DNA of 33,772 nt from Clostridia bacterium (GTDB lineage: Bacteria > Bacillota > Dehalobacteriia > Dehalobacteriales > Dehalobacteriaceae): contig DUPU01000039.1 of assembly GCA_012838175.1 (NCBI GenBank), forward strand, positions 1-33,772, in the 5' to 3' direction. The translations under genes were made by a program, and so were the position numbers. Shown one piece after another: positions 1 to 8,836 of the stretch; the first letter of the stretch is position 1; the number at the start of each line of letters is the position of its first letter. The notes below the pieces were generated by a model. It saw nothing but the letters and a program-made list of their open reading frames with translations, was not told the origin of the DNA and searched no databases.

Positions 1-105
1 ACCCTGGAGGCGGCGGAGAAAGATTACGGAGTGGTAATCAATCCGGATACCATGGAGATTGATGAAGAGGCTACCGCCAAGCTGCGCAGTAGACATCAGA
101 AATAA
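1..105 (+). CDS. C-terminal end of a probable hydantoinase B/oxoprolinase-family protein (truncated by window start)
   Basis: Open frame from base 1 to TAA at 103-105: TLEAAEKDYGVVINPDTMEIDEEATAKLRSRHQK; the 'A..DYGVV(I/V)(N/D)P.T.E(I/V)D..AT..LR' tail resembles HyuB C-termini. Confidence 0.5.
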   Translation, partial: TLEAAEKDYGVVINPDTMEIDEEATAKLRSRHQK

Positions 106-130
106 CTAAATTTAAATAGAAACTTATAGA

Positions 131-178
131 ATCGCCAATCTTTACTGCAATTTTACGAAGAAGATTGGCGATTTTTTT
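131..178 (+). terminator. Rho-independent terminator
   Basis: Stem ATCGCCAATCTT (131-142) / AAGATTGGCGAT (161-172) followed by a T run. Confidence 0.85.
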
Positions 179-229
179 GTCTTTTAATGAAAAAATATTC
201 GTACTAAAATATAACTAAAAAGTATAAAT

Positions 230-2170
230 TTGGAATATAGATTGGGTGATAATGTGAGTATTAAACCATTCTTAACTGAGGAAGAAATATATCTTTTTCA
301 TGAAGGTACGTTTTATCACGGTTATTTGAAATTCGGTGCTCATCCCTTGAAGGTGAATGAAATTGAGGGGGTTCACTTCGCTGTATGGGCGCCCCATGCT
401 CAAAGTGTTCAGTTAGTAGGGGATTTTAATAATTGGCATGGGGAAGCGCATGAGATGAGTAAGCGGGGAGAAAGCGGGATTTGGGTGCTTTTTGTTCCCC
501 ACCTGGCTGAAGGAGAAATTTATAAGTATAAAATCAGGTCCGCAGAGGGTGAAATCTTTTATAAGGCAGATCCCTGGGCTTTTTTTGCCCAATGTAGGCC
601 GCAAACGGCTTCCATTTTTTATAGCCTTTCCGGATATGTATGGAACGATCAGCAATGGATGCAGGAGCGAAGTAATAGGAAAGAGGAACAGCCTCTCAAC
701 ATCTATGAGGTGCATTTAGGGTCATGGAAAAGAAAGGACACGGGAGCTTTTTTAAATTATCGGGAATTAGCCGGTGAAATAATTCCATATGTTCAGAAGA
801 TGGGATTTACCCATATTGAGTTGCTGCCTGTTATGGAACATCCTTGGGACGGATCCTGGGGCTATCAGGTAAGCGGCTATTTTGCCGCTACCAGCAGGTA
901 CGGAACGCCCCATGACCTGATGTATTTTATTGACCGGTGCCATCAGGAGGGAATAGGAGTAATTTTAGACTGGGTGCCGGGACATTTTTGTAAAGACGCC
1001 CATGGTTTAGGGCGATTTGACGGCACCCCTCTTTTTGAGGGAGATGAACACGACCAATGGGGTACTTATAAGTTTGATTTTTCCTGTAAAGAAGTGTGGA
1101 GCTTTTTAATCAGTAATGCAGTGTTTTGGTGCGACCGGTTTCATGTAGACGGGCTTAGGGTAGACGGGGTAACCAGCATGCTGTTTATAAACTACGGAAA
1201 AGAAAATAATTTTTGGAAAACCAATATTAACGGAGGATATGAGGACCTGGATGTTATTGGTTTTCTGAGAAAATTAAATGAGGTCATACATCACTATTTT
1301 CCGGGAGTACTGATGATTGCAGAAGAATCCACCGATTGGCCGCTGGTAACTAAGCCGGCCTGTCAAGGGGGATTGGGCTTCGACTATAAATGGAATATGG
1401 GATGGATGAACGATACCTTAAATTATATAGAGACAATTTTTCATCATCGCCCGGACAGGCATAATTTACTTACTTTTTCTCTTCTTTATGCTTTTTCGGA
1501 GAATTTTATTTTGCCCTTTTCCCATGATGAAATGGTTCATGGGAAAAAATCTTTGGTGGAAAAAATGCCGGGGAATTATGATGAAAAGTTTGCGGGTCTT
1601 CGTCTTCTCCTGTGTTATCAGATGGCTCATCCGGGGAAAAAACTCCTTTTTATGGGAGGAGAGATTGCTCAATTTATTGAATGGCGCTATGACCAGGGCT
1701 TGGATTGGGTCTTGCTGGACTTTGAGATGCATAGAAAGTTTCAGAAATATGTACAAATTATAAATCATCTTTACTTAAAGAAAAATGCTCTTTGGGAAAT
1801 TGACACCGGATGGGAGGGTTTCCGGTGGCTGGATGCAGATAATAAAAAAGAAAGCATGCTAATTTTCCTCCGCCAGGGAAAAGAGGCCAAAAGCTTTATC
1901 CTCGTGGTGCTGAATTTTCAACCCAAAGCATACCGAGACTATCGGGTGGGAGTGCCTTTTTCCGGCAACTATCGGGAAATATTAAATACTGATGAGGAAA
2001 GCTTCGGGGGAGCAGGACAGGTTAACAAGAGGGTTTTGAAATCAGAAGAGTTATCTTGCCATGGACTTAAATTTTCCATTAAAATTTCTATCCCTCTTTT
2101 AGCCGGTATCATGATTGAAAGAATTGAGGAAAGGGGAAGGGAAGATGAAAGTGCTTTTTGCCGTTGCTGA
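230..2170 (+). CDS. glgB: 1,4-alpha-glucan branching enzyme (GH13)
   Basis: 646 aa; VHFAVWAPHAQSVQLVGDFNNW, YEVHLGSW, GVILDWVPGHF, DGLRVDGVTSML, IAEEST, LPFSHDEMVHGKKS motifs. TTG start at 230; a GTG at 253 is an alternative. Confidence 0.95.
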   Translation: MEYRLGDNVSIKPFLTEEEIYLFHEGTFYHGYLKFGAHPLKVNEIEGVHFAVWAPHAQSVQLVGDFNNWHGEAHEMSKRGESGIWVLFVPHLAEGEIYKYKIRSAEGEIFYKADPWAFFAQCRPQTASIFYSLSGYVWNDQQWMQERSNRKEEQPLNIYEVHLGSWKRKDTGAFLNYRELAGEIIPYVQKMGFTHIELLPVMEHPWDGSWGYQVSGYFAATSRYGTPHDLMYFIDRCHQEGIGVILDWVPGHFCKDAHGLGRFDGTPLFEGDEHDQWGTYKFDFSCKEVWSFLISNAVFWCDRFHVDGLRVDGVTSMLFINYGKENNFWKTNINGGYEDLDVIGFLRKLNEVIHHYFPGVLMIAEESTDWPLVTKPACQGGLGFDYKWNMGWMNDTLNYIETIFHHRPDRHNLLTFSLLYAFSENFILPFSHDEMVHGKKSLVEKMPGNYDEKFAGLRLLLCYQMAHPGKKLLFMGGEIAQFIEWRYDQGLDWVLLDFEMHRKFQKYVQIINHLYLKKNALWEIDTGWEGFRWLDADNKKESMLIFLRQGKEAKSFILVVLNFQPKAYRDYRVGVPFSGNYREILNTDEESFGGAGQVNKRVLKSEELSCHGLKFSIKISIPLLAGIMIERIEERGREDESAFCRC

Positions 2171-3578
2171 GGCGGACCCATTTGCCAAAACAGGAGGATT
2201 AGGGGACGTGGGAGGATCATTGCCCTTGGCCGTAAACCAAGGTGGTTGTTTGATGACGGTAATAATGCCTAAATACAAGAAAATTCCTGCATCCTTACAA
2301 GAATCAATGGTGCATATAGCTGATTTTACCGTTAATTTAGGCTGGAGGAAACAGGGTTCGGTTCTTTGGGCCACTGAGTATCAAGGGGTGTCCTACTATT
2401 TTATTGATAATGAATATTATTTTTATCGGGATGATATATATGGTTATGATGATGACAAGGAAAGATTTGCCTTCTTTTCCCAAGGGGTACTGGAAAGCAT
2501 TTTGTATTTAAAAGACGATAAACCTGATATACTTCATTGCAATGATTGGCATACCGCTCTTATCCCGGTAATGCTCCGGGAGCATTACCGGGATAATTCC
2601 TTCTATCGAGGGATAAAGACTTTGCTCACTGTCCATAATATCAAGCACCAAGGGATTTTTTCAAAAGAACTTTTAGGCGATTTATTGGGCATGAGGGAAG
2701 ATTCTTTGGGAGCAAGGAGTTTGAAATTTCAAAATGCCATAAACTTTTTCAAGGGCGGACTGCTTACAGCCGATGTAATCTCCACAGTCAGTCCAAGCTA
2801 TGCCCGGGAAATAATGCAACCTGAATACGGAGAGGGATTGGAAGATATTATTAAAAAAAGAAAGGACAGTTTATCCGGTATTCTAAATGGGATCGACTAC
2901 AATAAATATAACCCCTACACGGATCCGGCGTTAACAGCCCACTATCCTTCTCCCGGATGGAAGAAAAAGAATAAAGAGGAATTACAAAGATATTTAAAAT
3001 TGACGGTAGAAGAAGGGGTACCGCTTTTCGCTATCGTATCCCGCTTAGTAGACCAAAAGGGGCTTGACCTTTTGGAACCGATTATGGATGAGATTTTAAG
3101 CCTGGATCTTCAAATGGTGGTTTTAGGCACCGGGGAGAAAAAATATGAAGAGATGTTTCATCATTTTGCCTGTAAATACCCGTCTAAGTTGGCGGCCATG
3201 TTTATTTTTCATGAGGAATTGGCTCGTAAAATCTATGGGGGAGCAGATTTGCTGCTCATGCCCTCCTGTTTTGAACCCTGCGGCTTGGCTCAGATGATGG
3301 CTATGCGTTATGGGACCATACCTTTGGTTCGGGAGACAGGTGGCTTAAAGGACAGTATTATTCCTTTTGATCCCGATACCGGCTTTGGCAACGGTTTTAC
3401 CTTTAAGTCTTATAAACCTGAGGAGCTTTTGTCTGCAATGAAGAAAGCCGTAACAATTTACAGAGACCAAAAAGCATGGACTCATCTGCAGGAAAGAGCC
3501 ATGGAAACAGATTTTAGCTGGGCAAAATCTGCCCAAAAATATATAGACCTCTATCAGGATATAATGAGGAGAGAATAA
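2145..3578 (+). CDS. glgA: Glycogen (starch) synthase, GT5
   Basis: MKVLFAVAEADPFAKTGGLGDVGGSLP, HCNDWHTALIPV, FEPCGLAQMMAMRYGTIPLVRETGGL; the RBS-preceded ATG at 2145 is preferred over the track start at 2115; overlaps the glgB 3' end. Confidence 0.95.
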   Translation: MKVLFAVAEADPFAKTGGLGDVGGSLPLAVNQGGCLMTVIMPKYKKIPASLQESMVHIADFTVNLGWRKQGSVLWATEYQGVSYYFIDNEYYFYRDDIYGYDDDKERFAFFSQGVLESILYLKDDKPDILHCNDWHTALIPVMLREHYRDNSFYRGIKTLLTVHNIKHQGIFSKELLGDLLGMREDSLGARSLKFQNAINFFKGGLLTADVISTVSPSYAREIMQPEYGEGLEDIIKKRKDSLSGILNGIDYNKYNPYTDPALTAHYPSPGWKKKNKEELQRYLKLTVEEGVPLFAIVSRLVDQKGLDLLEPIMDEILSLDLQMVVLGTGEKKYEEMFHHFACKYPSKLAAMFIFHEELARKIYGGADLLLMPSCFEPCGLAQMMAMRYGTIPLVRETGGLKDSIIPFDPDTGFGNGFTFKSYKPEELLSAMKKAVTIYRDQKAWTHLQERAMETDFSWAKSAQKYIDLYQDIMRRE

Positions 3579-3634
3579 GATATTATTATCTTAGATATTT
3601 TAATTATGAAGAGGTTTACCAATACTGAATTTAG

Positions 3635-6600
3635 GTGAGATGCTGGAGTATGCCAATGATCAAGGTTTATCATAACTCTCATGATACTTACTATCGGAAT
3701 CCTTTCGGGGCGGTTCCTTTAGGTACTCCGATTAAATTGAAAGTAAAAGTCATCGCAGATATCCCGGTGCAAGATTGTGTGCTCCGCTTGTGGGAACAAG
3801 GCTGCAGAGAACGTCTAATAAATATGAATCTAATAAAGATAAAACAGCAAGGGGAAAAAATTTGGCAGCTCTTTGAAACTACGTATACTCCGCCGGAAGC
3901 GCCGGGTTTGGTTTGGTATTATTTTCGTATAAAAATAGATAATAGATTTTTTTTCTACGGAAATAATAGGGAAAACCTGGGGGGAGCAGGAGAATTAAAA
4001 CTGCATGAACCTCCTTCCTACCAGATTACGGTTTATAAACCCAGCCCTGTGCCTCGGTGGTTTAAGAATGGCGTAATGTACCAAATATTTGTGGATCGTT
4101 TTTGCAAAGGCGAGGATGAGGCCTTGACCCCTGGAGTAAAAGAGAGTATTGCCCGGGAAAAAGGGCTTCTCCATCTAAACTGGTATGATACACCCTTTTA
4201 TTTGAAAGATGACAAAGGGCGCATTAGGCGATGGACATTTTTTGGTGGAAATTTGGCCGGGGTAAGGGAGAAACTGGATTACCTTCAGGAGTTGGGTATC
4301 AGTATTATTTACTTTAATCCCATTTTCGAAGCTGTCAGCAATCATAAATATGATACGGCTGATTATTTAAAAATTGATGGGATGTTCGGGGATGAAAAAA
4401 TCTTCCGAGAGTTGATTCAGGAAGCAGGGGAAAGGGGAATTTACGTTATTTTAGACGGGGTATTCAGTCATACCGGGTGCGACAGCATTTATTTCAATCG
4501 ATGCGGTCGTTTTCCGGGAAAAGGGGCTTATCAGTCGCCGGACTCACCCTATGCCAAATGGTACACTTTTCTGGATGATTGTCAAACTTATGCCTGTTGG
4601 TGGGGGGTTGATGATTTGCCAAATGTGAATGAGATGGAGCCCTCTTACCGCGATTTTATCTACCGGGGAGAAAACAGCGTAATACGCCACTGGATGAAAA
4701 CCGGGGTTAAAGGCTGGCGCCTGGATGTGGCAGATGAGCTTCCCGATGATTTTATTAAAGAAATTCGGATATTTTTAAAGGCGGCAGATCCGGAAGCAGT
4801 ACTTATCGGAGAGGTGTGGGAGGATGCTTCCAATAAAATTAGTTATGGCAAGCTAAGGGAGTATCTTTGGGGAGAAGAATTAGATTCAACGATGAATTAT
4901 CCTTTAAGAAGCATTTTTTTAGATTTTATGCTGGAAAAAAAGGATGCTTTTGTGACTCATCGTCGAATAATGAGCCTCTACGAAAACTACCCCCGGGAAA
5001 ATTTTTATGCTGCCATGAATTTAATTGGCAGTCATGACCGGGAAAGAATTCTTACTTTATTGGGTGAGGCTCCTGATGCTGAAAAATTAACGGAAAGAGA
5101 AAAAGAGAAATTTCGTCTGGAAGGAACGGCCCGGAAATTAGGGATAAAGAGGCTGAAGCTATTGTCTTTAATGCAAATGACTTTTCCCGGAGTCCCTTGT
5201 ATCTATTATGGGGATGAAGCAGGGATGGAAGGATATGCTGACCCCTATAATAGAGGGACATATCCTTGGGGTTTCGAGGATCAGGAGCTTATTTCTTGGT
5301 ATAAAAGGATCATTCGCTTGCGCCGGGAATATGGGGTAATTCAAGAAGGTGAGTTTTCCTCTTTTTATCAAGGCAAAGATGTTTACGGTTATCGACTGAA
5401 AGGTATTTCGGAAGAAATTATGGTTATAATCAACAGGAATACTTCCCTGGGGAGGAAAGTCAAGGCTGACTTTCTCAGTGCCCGGGAAGAAAAAAGCCTG
5501 GTCTTGGATCTGTTAGAAGGGAAGGTTATAGAAGATAAAGATATTGGAATATGGAATATTCCCCCTTTGGGAGGGCGTGTGCTTTATCGGAAGAGCCTGG
5601 AAAATTACGATCCTGCTAAACGTCAAATGCCAAAAGGATGCGGGGTGCTTCTTCATGTAACATCATTGCCGTCTCCTTGGGGAGTAGGGGATTTGGGTGC
5701 AGAAGCTTACCGTTTTATTGATTTTTTAGCATCCACCGGTCAAAATATCTGGCAGGTGTTGCCTCTGGGTCCCCCCGGACTGGGTCATTCCCCTTATCAG
5801 AATTATTCTGCCTTTGCCGGTAATGATCTTTTGCTGGATATCGATCAATTGGTAAGGGAGGGGCTATTAAGCCAGGAAGAGGTAAACGAGGAATTGGGAT
5901 TAATACAAAAGAAGATTAGGAATCAGGAAAAGGCAGATTTTTATCTAGCGGAAAAAAGCAAGGTTGGGCTTTTTCGAAAAGCTTATCATCGGTTTAATAG
6001 ATTAATGGAAGCCGGCCGGAATAATAAAACAGAGTCGTCCTTTCTTTCCTGGGATAATTTTTTAAAATTTCAGGAAGAAAACAGGTTTTGGCTGGAAGAT
6101 TATTGCCTTTATGCCGCTTTGAAAAGATATTATGACTATGCTCCCTGGTATTTATGGGATAAAGATATTGCGGAAAGAAAAGAAGAAAGAATGGTTTATT
6201 ACCGGGAAAAACTCTCGGATGAGATAAGTTACCAGTGCTTTTTACAATATACATTTTTAACCCAATGGCTTAATTTGAAAAATTATGCCCATGGGAAAGG
6301 CATTCTGATAGTAGGGGATTTGCCCATTTATGTTTCATCCGACAGTGCAGATACCTGGGCAAACCGTGAATTATTCTTTTTAGACCCCAAGGGATATCCT
6401 TATAAAGTGGCCGGTGTTCCTCCGGATTACTTTTCAAAGACGGGACAACTCTGGGGAAACCCTATTTATCGTTGGGAAGAGGCAGCCAAAGACGGTTATC
6501 TTTGGTGGGTAAAGAGAGTTAAGTTCAGCTTAAAAATGTATGATTATCTTCGGTTGGACCATTTTCGGGGGTTTGAAGCATTTTGGGCTGTGCCCGGGGG

Positions 6601-7090
6601 TGAAGAAACTGCTGTTAACGGGGTTTGGTTAAAAGGACCGGGGAAGAGATTTTTTGAAACCCTCTTTAAGAATATAGGGGATTTGCCCTTTATTGCTGAA
6701 GATTTAGGCTTGATTACGCCTGAGGTGCGCAACCTTAAAAACCTTTTCGGTTTTCCCGGAATGAAGGTTTTTCAGTTTTCTCCCCAAATAACAGGTGCAG
6801 GAGATACAAATTTTGTATATTACACAGGAACCCACGACAACGATACTTTAGTCGGGTGGTGCCGGAAACAGCCTCAAAAATATGATTATAAGGTAATTAT
6901 GGAAGAAATATATCAAAGTAACGCAGCTTGGGTAATCGTTCCCATGCAGGATATTTTAGGACTGGACAGTGAAGCCCGCATGAACATCCCCGGTACCGTT
7001 TACGGTAACTGGGAGTGGCGGTTGGATAAATCCTTATTGACGGAAGAGGTTGGCAGGTGGCTTTCTGAAATGGCCCAGGCCAGACCCTAA
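3635..7090 (+). CDS. Fused alpha-amylase family glycosidase (GH13) / 4-alpha-glucanotransferase (GH77, MalQ-like)
   Basis: Single 1151-aa ORF. N-half: NGVMYQIFVDRFCKGE, GWRLDVADE, LIGEVWED, NLIGSHDRERI. C-half from about 5620: GCGVLLHVTSLPSPWGVGDLG, LRLDHFRGF, PFIAEDLG, YTGTHDNDT. True start may be an ATG at 3650 or 3656. Confidence 0.92.
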   Translation: MRCWSMPMIKVYHNSHDTYYRNPFGAVPLGTPIKLKVKVIADIPVQDCVLRLWEQGCRERLINMNLIKIKQQGEKIWQLFETTYTPPEAPGLVWYYFRIKIDNRFFFYGNNRENLGGAGELKLHEPPSYQITVYKPSPVPRWFKNGVMYQIFVDRFCKGEDEALTPGVKESIAREKGLLHLNWYDTPFYLKDDKGRIRRWTFFGGNLAGVREKLDYLQELGISIIYFNPIFEAVSNHKYDTADYLKIDGMFGDEKIFRELIQEAGERGIYVILDGVFSHTGCDSIYFNRCGRFPGKGAYQSPDSPYAKWYTFLDDCQTYACWWGVDDLPNVNEMEPSYRDFIYRGENSVIRHWMKTGVKGWRLDVADELPDDFIKEIRIFLKAADPEAVLIGEVWEDASNKISYGKLREYLWGEELDSTMNYPLRSIFLDFMLEKKDAFVTHRRIMSLYENYPRENFYAAMNLIGSHDRERILTLLGEAPDAEKLTEREKEKFRLEGTARKLGIKRLKLLSLMQMTFPGVPCIYYGDEAGMEGYADPYNRGTYPWGFEDQELISWYKRIIRLRREYGVIQEGEFSSFYQGKDVYGYRLKGISEEIMVIINRNTSLGRKVKADFLSAREEKSLVLDLLEGKVIEDKDIGIWNIPPLGGRVLYRKSLENYDPAKRQMPKGCGVLLHVTSLPSPWGVGDLGAEAYRFIDFLASTGQNIWQVLPLGPPGLGHSPYQNYSAFAGNDLLLDIDQLVREGLLSQEEVNEELGLIQKKIRNQEKADFYLAEKSKVGLFRKAYHRFNRLMEAGRNNKTESSFLSWDNFLKFQEENRFWLEDYCLYAALKRYYDYAPWYLWDKDIAERKEERMVYYREKLSDEISYQCFLQYTFLTQWLNLKNYAHGKGILIVGDLPIYVSSDSADTWANRELFFLDPKGYPYKVAGVPPDYFSKTGQLWGNPIYRWEEAAKDGYLWWVKRVKFSLKMYDYLRLDHFRGFEAFWAVPGGEETAVNGVWLKGPGKRFFETLFKNIGDLPFIAEDLGLITPEVRNLKNLFGFPGMKVFQFSPQITGAGDTNFVYYTGTHDNDTLVGWCRKQPQKYDYKVIMEEIYQSNAAWVIVPMQDILGLDSEARMNIPGTVYGNWEWRLDKSLLTEEVGRWLSEMAQARP

Positions 7091-7118
7091 AATAAGCAGA
7101 TGTCCAGCCAAAACAAAA

Positions 7119-7170
7119 AAGGGAGTTGCTGCTCTTTGAACAATTCAGTTCCTTTGGCAACAACTCCCTT
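7119..7170 (-). terminator. Terminator for the minus-strand glutamine synthetase (possibly bidirectional)
   Basis: Stem AAGGGAGTTG / CAACTCCCTT; minus strand reads ...CAACTCCCTTTTTTGTTTT. Confidence 0.75.
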
Positions 7171-7207
7171 ATAATTTTGTGTCCGGTTTAGGCGAGTTTA
7201 TCCAGTA

Positions 7208-8638
7208 CTATAGATCGTAGTAGAGAGCGAACTCCGCCGGATGGGGAATCTGATTAAACCATTTGACTTCTTCCCGTTTCTTTTCCAGCCAGATTTCTAT
7301 TAATCGTTGGGAAAAAACATTTCCCTTCAATAGAAATTCGTAATCCTTTTCCAAAGCGTTCAGAGCTTCTTCCAGGGATCTTGGCAGGGATTTTATTTTT
7401 GCCTGCTCTGCTTTGGGTAAATTATACAAATTGGTATCATAAGGACCAAATCCGAGGGCTTCCGGGTCCATTCCCTTTTCCACCCCGTCTAATCCTGCCA
7501 TTAAAATGGCTGAAAAGGCATAATATGGGTTGCAGGTTGCATCAGGGCAGCGGATTTCAAAACGTTTTTGATCCGGAGTTCGGGCATAATCCGGAATGCG
7601 AATGACAGCACTGCGATTGGCGGTAGCATAACAAATGCTTACCGGAGCTTCATAACCCGGTATCAATCGTTTATAGGAGTTTGTGCTGGGATTGGTAAAA
7701 GCTAAAAGAGCAGGGGCATGGGTCAATAACCCTCCGATAAAGCTAAGGGCGATCTTGCTCAATCCGGAATAACCGTTGGCATCATAAAACACCGGTTTTC
7801 CCCCTTTAAACAGGTGAATATGAACGTGCATGCCGCTTCCGGCCTCACCAAACAGGGGCTTTGGCATAAAAGTAACGGTTTTGCCATTATTAAAGGCATG
7901 GTTTTTAACGATATACTTAATAAGCATGGTTTTATCGGATAATTCCCGCAAAGGGCCGGATTCCACTTCAATTTCCGATTGTCCGGGGCCTCCTACCTCC
8001 GGATGATGGTATTTAATGGCTACCCCTCGTTCTTCCAACAGAAGGCACATTTCACTTCTCAAATCGTAAAGTACATCCATGGGAGGGGCGATATGATAGC
8101 CTCCTTTTAAAGGAACTTTATAACCCCGGTTTTGTTCATTATTAATAGGCGTATTCCATTCAGCTTGTTCCGCATCGATAACAAATCCGGTGGAATGGGG
8201 TTTAGTTTCATAACTGATATGATCAAAGACATAAAATTCAAATTCCGGGCCGATCCGCATTTCATCCGCAATGCCCGAGGATTTTAAATATTCTTCTGCA
8301 TTTGTAGCTACGTTCCGCGGATACTGTTCAAACCGACGGTGCGGGTTACCGATAATATATACATCCCCAATCATAGATAAGGTGGGGGTTTTGACAAAAG
8401 GATCTAAAAAAGCAGTGGAGATATCAGGGATAAATACCATGTCGCTTTTTTCTACCGGGGCGAAGCCGTAGTTGGAGCCGTCAAAGCCAATTCCCTGAGT
8501 CAGAGTTTGATCAGAAAATCGTTCAACGGGAATGCTTAAATGACGCCATCGGCCCCAAATATCGATCATTTTGAAATCAATGATTTGAATATGATTGCTG
8601 GTACAATAGTTTTTGACTTCATCAAGTGTTTTAAACAT
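7208..8638 (-). CDS. glnA: Glutamine synthetase type I, GSI-beta-like
   Basis: 476 aa; FDGSNYGFAPVEKSDMVFIPD, KGGYHIAPPMDVLYDLRSEMC, GSGMHVHIHLF, NPSTNSYKRLIPGYEAPVSICYATANRSAVIRIPDYA, DTNLYNLP, C-term HPAEFALYYDL as in enterobacterial GS. Confidence 0.9.
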   Translation of the reverse strand: MFKTLDEVKNYCTSNHIQIIDFKMIDIWGRWRHLSIPVERFSDQTLTQGIGFDGSNYGFAPVEKSDMVFIPDISTAFLDPFVKTPTLSMIGDVYIIGNPHRRFEQYPRNVATNAEEYLKSSGIADEMRIGPEFEFYVFDHISYETKPHSTGFVIDAEQAEWNTPINNEQNRGYKVPLKGGYHIAPPMDVLYDLRSEMCLLLEERGVAIKYHHPEVGGPGQSEIEVESGPLRELSDKTMLIKYIVKNHAFNNGKTVTFMPKPLFGEAGSGMHVHIHLFKGGKPVFYDANGYSGLSKIALSFIGGLLTHAPALLAFTNPSTNSYKRLIPGYEAPVSICYATANRSAVIRIPDYARTPDQKRFEIRCPDATCNPYYAFSAILMAGLDGVEKGMDPEALGFGPYDTNLYNLPKAEQAKIKSLPRSLEEALNALEKDYEFLLKGNVFSQRLIEIWLEKKREEVKWFNQIPHPAEFALYYDL

Positions 8639-8678
8639 TGTAATCCCCTCTCTTGTTGAAAAAAGTTAACCTTAATAT

Positions 8679-8705
8679 ATTCTGCAAAATTAAATAATAT
8701 CCTCT
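8679..8705 (-). promoter_or_regulatory. Putative sigma-H promoter of the minus-strand glnA
   Basis: Minus strand AGAGGATAT (8705-8697) -N11- GCAGAAT (8685-8679); exact match to RNAGGAWWW-N11-RNNGAAT, 40 nt before the start codon. Confidence 0.65.
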
Positions 8706-8745
8706 AAAATTTTTCCTGCACTGCCAGAATTATATACATAATGTT

Positions 8746-8773
8746 TTGAATTTCGACAAATTTCTGGTATAAT
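8746..8773 (+). promoter_or_regulatory. Putative sigma-A promoter of the plus-strand glnA
   Basis: TTGAAT (8746-8751) -N16- TATAAT (8768-8773) with extended -10 TGG. Confidence 0.7.
8752..8759 (-). promoter_or_regulatory. Putative Spo0A box
   Basis: Plus TTCGACAA = minus TTGTCGAA, perfect 0A-box consensus, inside the -35/-10 spacer of the plus glnA promoter. Confidence 0.6.
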
Positions 8774-8836
8774 GGGAGAAGTTATAATATTGCTAATTCT
8801 TTATAAATTAATTTATTTTTTGGGGGATGAGAGTTT

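Noticed and set aside
413-719. Overlapping ORFs on both strands inside glgB (and similar small ORFs throughout the track)
   Set aside because: They lie inside strongly supported coding genes, lack RBS support and have no recognisable family; treated as shadow ORFs.
3555-3576. AGGATAT...GAGAGAAT at the glgA 3' end as another sigma-H promoter
   Set aside because: Spacer is about 7 nt and the R position fails; wrong geometry.
8639-8836. GlnR/TnrA operator (TGTNAN7TNACA) between the glnA genes
   Set aside because: No convincing match seen on either strand.
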